Positions 19,601-26,960 of a stretch of 55,909 bases of DNA are shown in pieces. The stretch is taken from assembly GCA_023664085.1 (NCBI GenBank), contig JAMPGE010000003.1, positions 1 through 55,909 of the forward strand, read 5' to 3'. Position 1 is the first letter of the stretch. Each line of letters begins with the position of its first letter. The translations under genes were made by a program, and so were the position numbers. The DNA comes from Muribaculum sp. GTDB lineage: Bacteria; Bacteroidota; Bacteroidia; Bacteroidales; Muribaculaceae. The notes under the pieces were generated by a model. That model saw only the letters and a program-made list of their open reading frames with translations, ran no database searches and was not told where the DNA came from.

Positions 19601-19827
19601 GTCTTGAAAATATCCTCGGCCGACAGCTGCTCCATGGGAATGTACGTCTCCGATTCGGGATGATATATGAGCAAATCGAAAATGTCGTCGTCAAGAATGG
19701 GGTCTTGGGTCTGACAAAAAACGTATTTGAGCGACTTGCCGGAGGGGAGAAGCAGGGGCTCGGAGGGGTTAAACTCGGTCTCTGTAGTTATAAAGTGAAT
19801 GCCGGAGTCGGCTATAAGGTGTTCCAT
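16657..19827 (-). CDS. SrfB-like Hsp70/actin-fold ATPase
   Basis: About 1056 residues from the start chosen here. Two phosphate-loop motifs of the actin/Hsp70 superfamily are visible: DIGNSRTC (about 296) and DIGAGTTDI (about 611). An ADENOSINE-like LLLAGRPASIDSV loop follows at about 860. The length and this layout match SrfB proteins. The start at 19827 (MEHLIADSGIHF) is preferred because the 21 codons before it, back to an ATG at 19890, are AT-rich and resemble leader; the longer form cannot be excluded. It is the first gene of the long minus-strand train. Its leader carries a 33-bp sequence shared with a MITE-like element at 30797. The motif evidence for a nucleotide-dependent ATPase fold is strong; the cellular role is unknown. 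Confidence 0.85.
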   Translation of the reverse strand: MEHLIADSGIHFITTETEFNPSEPLLLPSGKSLKYVFCQTQDPILDDDIFDLLIYHPESETYIPMEQLSAEDIFKTLPDGSQELDIAGLPIIRNEFDATFFSTFKPDSPEVISINNLASYRVRRAAANGRSEQVEAFGLLLDRWLPMPMFERLPDGRSLDSPSGWCRMKIEQIGDGSKKGTKKFRLIWAFDTRTAKDPQSSVLPYFYKDEEVSKEFSLCNYTYSLLKFLSTDAESFSGFSDYISSLLGVDPEEDGNKYLAYYIYLINFLRLRGAAPEVKLYNPPAQKDIPVDLVLDIGNSRTCGVLFEEGDFTRAMMLGLRDLSHPHRVYSEPFDMRLAFRRPDLGNDIYTGENIFNWRSFVRLGREAADLIYRTLEEEGLSQSANNYSSPKRYLWDDRPFDGKWECIVTESDASNVAHSPNVFIPELSPLFDHTGKYLGHIPEQERPFDDMPPAFSRGSLMTLVLIEIFQQALAQINSPEFRNKHGRIDMRRSLRNIILTCPTAMPVAEQIKLRQSAADAFHAISVSMKIPAANIIPAAESLTAGDAFDVSRRSWSYDEASCNQLVYLYAEIAQRYAGEIEKFFALKGHVRPELAEEGYDKPAMTVGTIDIGAGTTDIMICAYKYEGHENCRLTPVPLFWDSFYLAGDDILRAIIQNLVVEGPDMGSPLLGNISSALKARLREMSTGEIAAIPGVSGNPVFADMARDLDNTSDNNERTLRRDRLAANLVHAFFGRDSALMSHKDRRIRVDFNTQVNHPLSQFFMEQLRRKAPSRVFDFDEIFSENRPADYLLDYFAHHFGFRFEDLRWRFDPDLTADIVKTTLEPLLKQLAVVLYAYNCDTLLLAGRPASIDSVTEIFVKYLPLTPDRLVRLNSYRVGQWFPFADGQGYFFDQKAVVAVGAMVGHLASTRGFNGMWLDFDTMKKKMLSTARYMGPFRSRRQIVSDAALSPENSTATLELAVFPAYIGCKQFASPQYQARPIYGIFNDSGKAPLKITLSRNYYEDRERLEIEDVTDAEGNPVPRSAVSLRQMSLADDGLHWLDKGEFELGVVGIEV

Positions 19828-19893
19828 AGGGTATACGATACAATTGTTGGAAGAAGCGATAGAAAACCGTCTGAAAACATTTTTAAACATTTC

Positions 19894-19926
19894 TTTAACT
19901 TTCGTAGATAAGTTTAGACAACTTCA
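19894..19926 (+). repeat. Element-end repeat in srf-like operon leader
   Basis: A 33-bp sequence matching, with one mismatch, the left end of the inverted-repeat element at 30797-30991 (shared core AAGTTTAGACAACTTCA). It contains a short palindrome, AAGTT-N5-AACTT. It lies between the predicted minus-strand promoter and the SrfB-like gene, so it is probably transcribed as leader. It is either a solo end of a mobile element or a shared regulatory site. Confidence 0.6.
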
Positions 19927-19939
19927 TCACTTCAATATG

Positions 19940-19947
19940 CAAATTTA
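19940..19947 (-). promoter_or_regulatory. Probable -7 box of the srf-like operon
   Basis: Minus-strand TAAATTTG fits the Bacteroidetes -7 consensus TAnnTTTG. The -33 region is weak (TTTCA about 19 bp upstream). Transcription would start near 19933, about 105 nt before the preferred start codon. Confidence 0.5.
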
Positions 19948-20098
19948 AAATAAAAGATGGAAAATATGAAATACTTCTATCGAAGGGATGAGAATTTTTT
20001 TGTCGCGCCATGCCAAACCCTCACGTAAACCTTCCGGGGGGCAGGCGTGTTTTTATAATTGAAAATATCTTTTACAAACACACAAAATAGAAATTACT

Positions 20099-20392
20099 AT
20101 GAATTATCAGGATTTAATCAATTCAAAGCCGGTGGTATTGGTTGAATTTTATGCCACATGGTGTCCTCATTGCAGAGCCATGATGCCGGTAGTGGAGCAG
20201 ATCAAGGAATTGCTCGAAGGTCAGGTGGAGGTAGCGCAACTCGATATCGATCTCAACGAAGAGGCGGCAGAAACCGAAGATATCAACGGCACCCCCACGT
20301 TTATTCTCTATAAGAACGGCCGTCAGGTATGGCGCGAAAGCGGGGAAATGGAGGGGCAGTATCTGCTGTCGACCATACAGAGTTACCTGTAG
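20099..20392 (+). CDS. Thioredoxin-fold protein with CPHC active site
   Basis: A 97-residue single-domain thioredoxin. The active site is WCPHC (Cys22/Cys25). The cis-Pro loop is GTPTF, and the lengths of helices and strands match thioredoxin. CPHC is the dipeptide of DsbA-type oxidases, whereas canonical thioredoxin has CGPC; it shifts the redox potential toward oxidation or isomerisation. There is no signal peptide, so it is cytoplasmic unless exported by other means. The VKOR-type gene follows 49 bp later on the same strand, which suggests a redox pair. A TATCTTTT box about 25 bp upstream may be its promoter. Confidence 0.9.
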   Translation: MNYQDLINSKPVVLVEFYATWCPHCRAMMPVVEQIKELLEGQVEVAQLDIDLNEEAAETEDINGTPTFILYKNGRQVWRESGEMEGQYLLSTIQSYL

Positions 20393-20441
20393 GTCCGGAT
20401 TATGAATAATATAATAAATAAGTAAACAAATAATAAAGTAA

Positions 20442-21464
20442 ATGGAGCGCCATAATCTTTTTATCGATTATCTGCGTGAACTGGGAGTGCCGTTCACTCA
20501 GGATTACTCCGTGAAGAAGTTTGACGAGATGCCGTTTCCTACGCTGTTCGGCATGACAAAGCTTCTTGAGACCTACGGAGTGAAGTCGGCGGGATACTTC
20601 CTGCCGGACAAATCAAAGGTGGTGGATATTCCCACGCCTTTCATTGCACGTACGAAAAAGGGTATGGTCATCGTAGTCGGCTTCAGGGGCGGCAATGTGG
20701 AATATCTCACGCAGGGGCAGCCCGAAAGTCTTCCTTTGGAAGATTTCCTCAACGCCTTCGATGGCAATGTGCTCCTCAGTTATCCGTCGCCGCAGGCCTC
20801 GGAGCCCCATCTGCCGAGGCACCGGCGGTTTGATTTTCTGGTGAAGGCAAAGAAGTGGGTGCTTTGGGCCTGCTGCCTCTTTTTGTTTGCTTATTTCTTC
20901 ATTACCAACGGTATCTACTCTTATCTCTCTACGATATTGGTCACCGCCATTGATTTGGCAGGTCTGTATTTCACCTATCTATTGGTGCAGAAATCAGCCA
21001 ATATCAAGAATCCGGCAGCCGACCGGGTATGCGGTGTGCTTCAGGCCGGGGGTTGCGACAGTATTCTTGAGCTGAAGGCCTCCAAATTTTTCGGCCTGTT
21101 CGGATGGAGCGAGGTGGGTTTCTCCTATTTCAGCGTGAGCCTGCTCACCCTTCTTCTTTTCCCGGGGATGCTTCCGTGGCTTGCACTCTGCAACGTCTGT
21201 TGCCTGCCCTTTACGGTATGGAGCATATGGTATCAGCGTTTCCGCGCCCATAAATGGTGCACTCTGTGTGTATGTGTGCAGGCTTCCCTATGGTTGCTCT
21301 TCTTCAGCTATCTCTCGGGAGGCTGGATACGCGGCGCATGGCCGTTGCGGTGGCCGTTTTTCGTGCTCGGAGTGGCCTATGTGGCCGTGATGCTCGGCCT
21401 CAACGCCCTTATGCCTCTTATTGAAAAGATCGACGATAAACCCAAACAAGATGAAGACAATTAA
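20442..21464 (+). CDS. VKOR-family membrane thiol oxidase with N-terminal C39-like domain
   Basis: A 340-residue protein. Residues 1-120 resemble the peptidase-C39-like domain often fused to bacterial VKOR proteins (start DYLRELGVPF, with a small beta region). The catalytic Cys of active C39 peptidases is not evident. Residues 138-330 form the VKOR membrane domain. It has the loop cysteines in CGVLQAGGCD (Cys197, Cys205) and the CxxC active site in KWCTLC (Cys273/Cys276). Such proteins oxidise partner thiols and pass electrons to quinone. A MenA-like menaquinone gene is elsewhere in the window. The 3' end overlaps the start of a 50-codon gene. The thioredoxin upstream is the likely redox partner. 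Confidence 0.88.
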   Translation: MERHNLFIDYLRELGVPFTQDYSVKKFDEMPFPTLFGMTKLLETYGVKSAGYFLPDKSKVVDIPTPFIARTKKGMVIVVGFRGGNVEYLTQGQPESLPLEDFLNAFDGNVLLSYPSPQASEPHLPRHRRFDFLVKAKKWVLWACCLFLFAYFFITNGIYSYLSTILVTAIDLAGLYFTYLLVQKSANIKNPAADRVCGVLQAGGCDSILELKASKFFGLFGWSEVGFSYFSVSLLTLLLFPGMLPWLALCNVCCLPFTVWSIWYQRFRAHKWCTLCVCVQASLWLLFFSYLSGGWIRGAWPLRWPFFVLGVAYVAVMLGLNALMPLIEKIDDKPKQDEDN

Positions 21465-21603
21465 ACAGATAAAGGAAGTGGTGCCCCCCGGCGCAGTGAA
21501 GCTTACGCCCCTGCGGTTGAATTCATTCAAACTCGACCATCGCCACACGCTTCTCACTCCCGAGGTGCTCAAGGAGGCCGCGCTCCAACAGAAAGGTTCG
21601 TAA
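21451..21603 (+). CDS. Small peptide after VKOR gene (possible peptide-product precursor)
   Basis: A 50-residue peptide whose start (ATGAAGACAATTAA) overlaps the VKOR stop by 14 bp; a longer in-frame start 30 bp upstream is less likely. The segment LNSFKLDHRHTLLTPEVLKE looks like the leader region of Bacteroidetes natural-product or bacteriocin-type precursors, but there is no GG cleavage site and no Cys. It is followed by an AT-rich gap. Translational coupling with the VKOR gene suggests a real gene. It could be a leader-only remnant or a small regulator. Confidence 0.55.
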   Translation: MKTIKQIKEVVPPGAVKLTPLRLNSFKLDHRHTLLTPEVLKEAALQQKGS

Positions 21604-21697
21604 GATCTCATTTTATGAGTCGGGGCCTAAATATTTTTTAACAAAATCAGATCTTGAAAAATTTGAGTTATAATGCTATTTTATGGCAATTATTTCG

Positions 21698-21741
21698 TAA
21701 TTTTGCCGATATTTTAAATTGAAGCGGTTTAAATCACTTCA
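21698..21741 (+). promoter_or_regulatory. Promoter and leader palindrome of the lamin-tail protein gene
   Basis: TAATTTTG (21698-21705) fits the -7 box TAnnTTTG; no clear -33 box. Immediately downstream, at the expected start of the mRNA, lies an imperfect palindrome GAAGCGGTTTAAATCACTTC (21721-21740). Its right half, GTTTAAATCACTTC, recurs in the leader of the secreted-protein gene at 50842-52713. Confidence 0.5.
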
Positions 21742-21784
21742 TTTTCAAAACGCAAAATTTTATCCAAACTTTTCAAGATTCTTT

Positions 21785-23653
21785 ATGAATAAAGCTTTAC
21801 TTTTAGCTTCTGTGGTAGCTGTTGGTGTTTCTTCGCTGACGGTTGATGCCAAGGAAGCTCTTGTGTTTCAGGAGTCGTTTGCAAATTGCAAAAGCACGAC
21901 TATCCAGGGCGGGTATTTCACCGAGTCCCTCTACTTTGAATCGGCTTCTATGGCCGACAACGACGGATGGTATACGTCCAACTGCTACATGTCGGAACGC
22001 GCCATCAAGTTCAGTGCGAAGACCAAGCATGGCCGCGCACAGTCTCCGGCGATTAACCTTATAGGCAACTCCGGCGACATCACAGTAAACTTCCGCGCGC
22101 AGACCTGGAGCGGCGATGATCTGGTGATCAATGTGGAAATCGACGGTGTGGATGGATCCGTGCAGACTCTCGACCTAAACGGTGCCCGGCAGATTTCGGA
22201 CCGCTCACTCCCTTGTTCTACCGTGAAGTTCACCAATGTGCCCACAGGTTCCAAACTCGTGTTTTCCGGCACCGGCAAGGAAGGGGGCACGGGTGTGACC
22301 CGCTTCTTCCTCTCCGACATTCAGGTGCTTCAGGATGTGCCTGAGGCTACCGAAGTGAAGGATTACGTTAAGACTTCCACTTTCTATCATCACTTCAATG
22401 ACATCATGGCCGGCAGCGAAAGTGAGAACCGCACTGTGACCGTGGCAAGCTACGGCGCCGGCGAGGCCCAACTCATCCTTCCCGAAAAGAGCAACTTCAA
22501 GATTGTGGACAAACTCGACATGGATTGCGAAGTGCCCACATCCACTTATGTGCTCGCCTTCGATCCGGTCAACGCCGGAGCAAAGGAAGACGTGGCCACT
22601 ATCAAACTCGGAGACTATACAGCCAATCTTATTCTCACCGGCAATGCCAAGGTTTACGCTCCGCAAAAGGGCGAGGCTGCCGATGTGGCTTCCGATTCAT
22701 TCAAAGCAACCTGGGCTCCTCAGAAAGGCATGGACAAACTTCAGCTGGTGGTGTGGACTATGGAAGAAGGTCCGCTGGTGGCCCCCGACCTGATGTTTTC
22801 CAAATACATTGAGGGAAAGAGCAACAACCGTGCCGTGGAAATCTTCAACGGCACCGGCAGGGACGTTAACCTCAAGGGCTACTATCTCGTGATGGAAAAC
22901 AATGGTGCCGGCGGTCTCACTGCCAATAAGTTTGAATTCCCCGACAAGGTGCTTGCCCCCGGCAAAACCTACACTGTGGCAAACGCCAACTTCAATGCCG
23001 TGCGCGATATCGCCGACCGCACCATCGGATACAATGACGGCGGATATGCCAACATTATGACCTTCACCGGCGATGATGCCATCGGCCTTTTCAACGGAGA
23101 AGACGTGCTGATCGATCTTCTCGGCTATGAAAGCACCGACGTCAACGACCACGTAAGCGGCCAGTGGGGCACCGACGTAAGCTACTACCGTCGTCCCGAA
23201 TGCTATATCCCCACCCCAAAATTCTACGAAAGCCAATGGATCAAACATCCTATGGACTATTGCGAAAACTTCGGTTCTCACGAGATGGACGCCTACGGCG
23301 ACATCTATAAGGTGGTAAAGACCATTGAACTCACGGATCCGACTCTCACGGAATACACCGTGGACGGACTTCAGCCCTCCACCACATACCATTTCGCACT
23401 CCGCGGATATTCCAATGATCTGCTCACTCCCTTCGGTGAGGAATCCGTTTGCACCACTCTCGGCGGCAGCGGCGTGGAAGAGATCTCGGCAGAAGCCAAC
23501 TGGACTCTTCAGGGCAATGTGCTCACCTTGGGTGAGGGCGCCGAAGCATATACGCTCGACGGACGCGCCCTCGGCAAAGGCACCGTCACGCTCGAAGGCC
23601 ACGGCGTAGTGATTGTGAAGACAGCCGACCGCTCCTTCAAAGCCGTGTATTAA
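21785..23653 (+). CDS. Secreted lamin-tail-domain protein with C-terminal sorting-like tail
   Basis: About 622 residues from the start chosen here. MNKALLLASVVAVGVSSLTVDA is a clear signal peptide, so the in-frame ATG 66 bp upstream is rejected. The N-terminal half is a beta-sandwich, possibly carbohydrate-binding or choice-of-anchor type. The region about 340-470 matches the lamin tail domain (SNNRAVEIFNGTGRDVNLKG, then a YYLVM strand and DDAIGLFNG). A fibronectin-III-like segment follows (TVDGLQPSTTYHFALRGY). The last 45 residues (AYTLDGRALGKG, then VIVKTADRSFKAVY) resemble a short type IX-like sorting tail. It is probably a surface or secreted protein. It is monocistronic, with its own promoter and a strong terminator. 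Confidence 0.85.
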   Translation: MNKALLLASVVAVGVSSLTVDAKEALVFQESFANCKSTTIQGGYFTESLYFESASMADNDGWYTSNCYMSERAIKFSAKTKHGRAQSPAINLIGNSGDITVNFRAQTWSGDDLVINVEIDGVDGSVQTLDLNGARQISDRSLPCSTVKFTNVPTGSKLVFSGTGKEGGTGVTRFFLSDIQVLQDVPEATEVKDYVKTSTFYHHFNDIMAGSESENRTVTVASYGAGEAQLILPEKSNFKIVDKLDMDCEVPTSTYVLAFDPVNAGAKEDVATIKLGDYTANLILTGNAKVYAPQKGEAADVASDSFKATWAPQKGMDKLQLVVWTMEEGPLVAPDLMFSKYIEGKSNNRAVEIFNGTGRDVNLKGYYLVMENNGAGGLTANKFEFPDKVLAPGKTYTVANANFNAVRDIADRTIGYNDGGYANIMTFTGDDAIGLFNGEDVLIDLLGYESTDVNDHVSGQWGTDVSYYRRPECYIPTPKFYESQWIKHPMDYCENFGSHEMDAYGDIYKVVKTIELTDPTLTEYTVDGLQPSTTYHFALRGYSNDLLTPFGEESVCTTLGGSGVEEISAEANWTLQGNVLTLGEGAEAYTLDGRALGKGTVTLEGHGVVIVKTADRSFKAVY

Positions 23654-23686
23654 TCAGATATAAGGGGAAATACCTCTGAAAGAATA

Positions 23687-23743
23687 AATGTGCGTAACCT
23701 TTTGGACTGCGGTCCAAAGGATACGCACATTTTGTTTTTTTTT
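23687..23743 (+). terminator. Rho-independent terminator
   Basis: Long imperfect hairpin (AATGTGCGTA with TACGCACATT outer stem, TTTGGAC with GTCCAAA inner stem) followed by TTTTGTTTTTTTTT. It ends transcription of the lamin-tail gene, and its T tract abuts the stop codon of the convergent gene. Confidence 0.9.
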
Positions 23744-23744
23744 A

Positions 23745-24368
23745 TTACTGGTGAACGACGGTGAAATCGCTGTGAAGGGTCAGTATGAAACGTCCCGGAC
23801 CCGGCAGCGGTATGGGAGCGGGACTAAGCAAAGCAGTGGCGGGAGCCGTGAGGATCTCTTCGTCAAGACGCATTCTCACAGGGATACCGTTAAGATCTCC
23901 TTCAATCTCAAATACGTATTCGGAGGGGGTCACTATGCCTGCCTGCAGTCCGTTGTCGTAAAGTTCCTGAAGCAGTGACCCCGTAAATTCGGCCTGACTG
24001 CGGTTGATATCCTCAAAATTGTCTGCTTCAAACGGAAATATGAAGAAAATATATTGCTCGGAAGGAAGCTCACCGTCATACCGCACCATCATAGATACCC
24101 GGGGACTTATGCCGCGATAGTCCAGCAATCCATCTTCGTCTGAATCAATCCAAATATCGCAATCCTCCTCCTCCGGCGCGATCGCCCATTGGGAAGCCAC
24201 ATCCTTCAGCATCACCTCGCGTGAAGAAGATATATCGCTCAGACCATAGACTTTCGAAACAAGATCGGCGGCAGTCACTTCCAGCGGCTCGGCATGGATT
24301 GAAACACTGCCTGCAAAGATAAGAATAAGCAATGCGGGGATCGCGGGATGGCGGAGGATAGCTTTCAT
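23745..24368 (-). CDS. Secreted protein of unknown function
   Basis: A 207-residue protein with a signal peptide (about 1-26, IHA/EPLEV). The mature part is acidic and includes DSDEDGLLDYRG, a calcium-loop-like DxDxDG segment. No domain was recognised. It follows the phage-tail-like gene by 52 bp on the same strand and may be co-transcribed with it. It ends at the T tract of the opposing terminator. Confidence 0.65.
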   Translation of the reverse strand: MKAILRHPAIPALLILIFAGSVSIHAEPLEVTAADLVSKVYGLSDISSSREVMLKDVASQWAIAPEEEDCDIWIDSDEDGLLDYRGISPRVSMMVRYDGELPSEQYIFFIFPFEADNFEDINRSQAEFTGSLLQELYDNGLQAGIVTPSEYVFEIEGDLNGIPVRMRLDEEILTAPATALLSPAPIPLPGPGRFILTLHSDFTVVHQ

Positions 24369-24420
24369 ATGAAACGGGTGTATAATTATATCTCTATAAC
24401 CATCTTCTCTCCCGGTTGGT

Positions 24421-26589
24421 TCATACGGAGCAAGGGAGATATTCCACTAAAACCGACGATGGAAGCAAAGTGGCGAGGGGGCGCATTCTTATACGCAATC
24501 TGAAAAATCTCCAGCCTGAGCCACGCAGATCGCAGATGCGGTATTTACCTCGGCCCAACAGATGCCAGTGATTAAGGTCGCGACTGCCCTCAATCTCAAA
24601 GCCGGCTGTTTCAGCGTCGGGACTCAAGGCCACTTGCTTCACCTTTTTCAGAGCAAACCGGTCTCCCAACTTCAGCGGACGTGTGTAGACCGTATGTTCG
24701 ACTGGCGGCCGAACGCCGGCATCCGCGTCGGGATTCGGATCGTAGATTTGCGTGCCTGCCTCTGAGATTACGCCGCGGGCTGCGGAAAGCAACACGGGCC
24801 ATGCGTCTACCAAACAGTCCGACACTCCTATCGGCAGCCATTCTTTCAGTTGCTCACTGTAGGCAAAAGCAGTGTTGTCGTCATACCGCGCAATAAGGGA
24901 ATTTGAGCCGTAATGCCAATGCAATTCCGCCGGGAGGCCGTCTTTGTCAGGCATTCCTATTGATTGAGCCCGGCTGCCTTCGAGCGTCACGACTCCTCTT
25001 TGAGTGATCATGGCCACTCCGTTGAGAGTAGGCGCCACCCTTGTGCCGGGCAGGATCGAGTCGCGGCATATTAGCTGCACGCTTCTGAAGCCGAAATCCG
25101 AGTCGGGGGTCAACGCCCTTATCCCGTCGCGACTGAAACTGTAGAGCGGAAAATCACCCAATTGTCCTGACGACAGACTTTTCATACTTGCTGCCAGTTC
25201 CTCTATGGAGTAACCTTCCGATTGTCCGGGCGTGCATTCGGACAAGGTTGGTCCTGTGCCCGATATCCACATACCGTCTTCTCCTGTAAATATGATCCTT
25301 CCGTTGAATGAAATGCCACTCTCGGCGCGAAACAGACTACGCCTGCTCCGATCAATGACGACAAATTCATTGCTCACTACGCGATCTGCAGTCATATCCA
25401 CCTCTCCATTATGGAATACACCGGAAGCCACGGGCATATATTTTTCCTCATCAGGATAATCATCGGTAGCGGTAAGGCTTAGTCTCCAGCCCCTGCGTCG
25501 CTGATTATCCCCTTCGATTGCCGCAAGATTCATAAGCCCCTGAAGTGGATGCGACGGGTCTGCCTTAAGCATTTCACCGCTCATAAGCATCACGGCTTCC
25601 CTGTCGGTGTCGGATTCCGCACGACAATGAACGCGGATCGGACGGACACTTGCCAGCACGGTAATGTTAAGTTCACCTCCACCCACTCTGAAAGATGATA
25701 TCCTGAATTCGACAGAAGAGGATGAACCGATAATTGAGGGGGCGGACACTGCAAAATATTCTCTTTTGTTTGCGTCGGGTGAATCAACGGAAATTGCAGC
25801 CGCTCCCCGGCGTTGAATCACCGCCAATCCGGCCGCCTGCGCCTCTGCCAGATATTCATCCCATAGACTTCGGAGGGTTTTCTCAATGTCGGATCGTAAC
25901 TGCACGAAGGAAGCGCTATACCAGTCGGTCTGGTTTTGTTGGGTTCCTGCCAACCAGGCTGAGACATCCGCTTCTATAGCCGCCGGGCACGGCAGTGTCA
26001 GTCTAAGTTGGGGCAAATCGCCGGCAATGTCGCAGTAACCCGGTAGAGATGCGGCTTCCTCTGTGAATTTCGGCCGGAGGGGAGAGGGGATGGGCCTTGG
26101 CTGCGAATACGTGCCGTTTTTAAATCGGGAGAACAAGGGCAGGCCACCATGACAAAACACAAGAATTTCGCCGCAAGCGGTTATCCTCGGCTGAGAATCA
26201 AAAGCGATGGATGGAGTGGGAATAGAATGAATATCACCGGAAGAAAGATCAATATAAGCCGGTGCGCCATCGGCCAACAGCAATATAAGATTGTCAAAAC
26301 GGAGGTAGCGGTTTTTGTCAGCTCCTAAGGAAGAATCATGTCGGCCCTTCGCTGAGTGGCAGCCTAAAATTTTTGCACCGGACGGGAGTGTCCCTTTCTG
26401 ATTCAGATTCAGCAAAGAAGGCAAAATAATCAATTGCTCCTTATTTTCTTTGTTCTCGCCGCTGGTGTCGGAGCTGTTTTCCGCGGTAAACCAGCGCTCT
26501 GAATTTTCGATCTCGCCGTCGTCACAAAGCAAATCCGGAAGGCTGCTGTTTTCTTTAAACTTCAAAATAATGCGTTTGTAATTTTCCAT
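24421..26589 (-). CDS. Large protein with phage-tail-like C-terminus (unknown)
   Basis: About 722 residues, starting at MENYKRIILKFKE; the upstream in-frame ATG at 26670 adds 27 Cys/Phe-rich residues that look non-coding. There is no signal peptide. The middle is beta-rich with repeated short strand patterns (HGGLPLFSRF; SFSRDGIRAL; NGVAMITQRGVVTL), possibly a propeller. The last 110 residues or so (YTRPLKLG, FEIEGSRDLNHWHLLG, GSGWRFFRLRI) follow the pattern seen at the end of tail proteins of Bacteroidales phages, where a TRPLKL motif precedes a GSRDL.W block and a FR strand (recalled, not searched). There are no other phage genes nearby, so it would be a lone or domesticated gene. Confidence 0.6.
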   Translation of the reverse strand: MENYKRIILKFKENSSLPDLLCDDGEIENSERWFTAENSSDTSGENKENKEQLIILPSLLNLNQKGTLPSGAKILGCHSAKGRHDSSLGADKNRYLRFDNLILLLADGAPAYIDLSSGDIHSIPTPSIAFDSQPRITACGEILVFCHGGLPLFSRFKNGTYSQPRPIPSPLRPKFTEEAASLPGYCDIAGDLPQLRLTLPCPAAIEADVSAWLAGTQQNQTDWYSASFVQLRSDIEKTLRSLWDEYLAEAQAAGLAVIQRRGAAAISVDSPDANKREYFAVSAPSIIGSSSSVEFRISSFRVGGGELNITVLASVRPIRVHCRAESDTDREAVMLMSGEMLKADPSHPLQGLMNLAAIEGDNQRRRGWRLSLTATDDYPDEEKYMPVASGVFHNGEVDMTADRVVSNEFVVIDRSRRSLFRAESGISFNGRIIFTGEDGMWISGTGPTLSECTPGQSEGYSIEELAASMKSLSSGQLGDFPLYSFSRDGIRALTPDSDFGFRSVQLICRDSILPGTRVAPTLNGVAMITQRGVVTLEGSRAQSIGMPDKDGLPAELHWHYGSNSLIARYDDNTAFAYSEQLKEWLPIGVSDCLVDAWPVLLSAARGVISEAGTQIYDPNPDADAGVRPPVEHTVYTRPLKLGDRFALKKVKQVALSPDAETAGFEIEGSRDLNHWHLLGRGKYRICDLRGSGWRFFRLRIRMRPLATLLPSSVLVEYLPCSV

Positions 26590-26778
26590 GTGGCAAAAAT
26601 ACAGATTAATAATTTTGAGCTGACGATATTCATTGACAAACCTGCAACAGAAAGAGCAGAAGGTCCGCATGGTTGCAAAATGTCAGAATGGATACGATTG
26701 ATCATATACAAATGCAAATGGAATTTGTGGTTTAAAATGAAATATGCAATAAAAAATTAAAAAATATTTGGAAAAAGT

Positions 26779-26809
26779 TTTGCAGGATATGATTTTTTGA
26801 TTATCTTTG
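26779..26809 (+). promoter_or_regulatory. Consensus Bacteroidetes promoter of a small RNA locus
   Basis: TTTG (26779-26782), a 19-bp spacer and TATCTTTG (26802-26809) fit the sigma-ABfr consensus exactly. No ORF starts within 290 bp; the transcript would begin near 26816. The 190 bp between this site and the gene to its left hold nothing recognisable. Confidence 0.8.
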
Positions 26810-26815
26810 CAGCAA

Positions 26816-26906
26816 TAGGATCAAAAACGACTTCTGTATGTAAGTCAAAGGCATATTTTCATGGTCTGACTTTCCCCGGGGAGTTGAATCCAACACCCCG
26901 GTTTTT
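26816..26906 (+). ncRNA. Putative small RNA of about 90 nt
   Basis: Transcript bounded by a perfect promoter and a terminator-like hairpin. Near the 5' end is a small hairpin, GACTT-N8-AAGTC (26829-26846). The 3' end is CCGGGGAGTTG-AATC-CAACACCCCGG (one A-A mismatch) followed by TTTTT. There is no coding potential. It might be an abundant regulatory RNA such as a 6S-like RNA, or an attenuator leader for the gene at 27115; neither could be confirmed by eye. Confidence 0.55.
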
Positions 26907-26960
26907 CTGACAAACTCTGACGTATACGTAATATTATAATTGAATTTTGGTTATACATAG

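Noticed and set aside
13617..19827. Type III secretion effector role for the SrfB/SrfC-like proteins
   Set aside because: The name comes from Salmonella regulation by SsrB. No secretion apparatus, chaperone or effector-like N-terminus is seen here.
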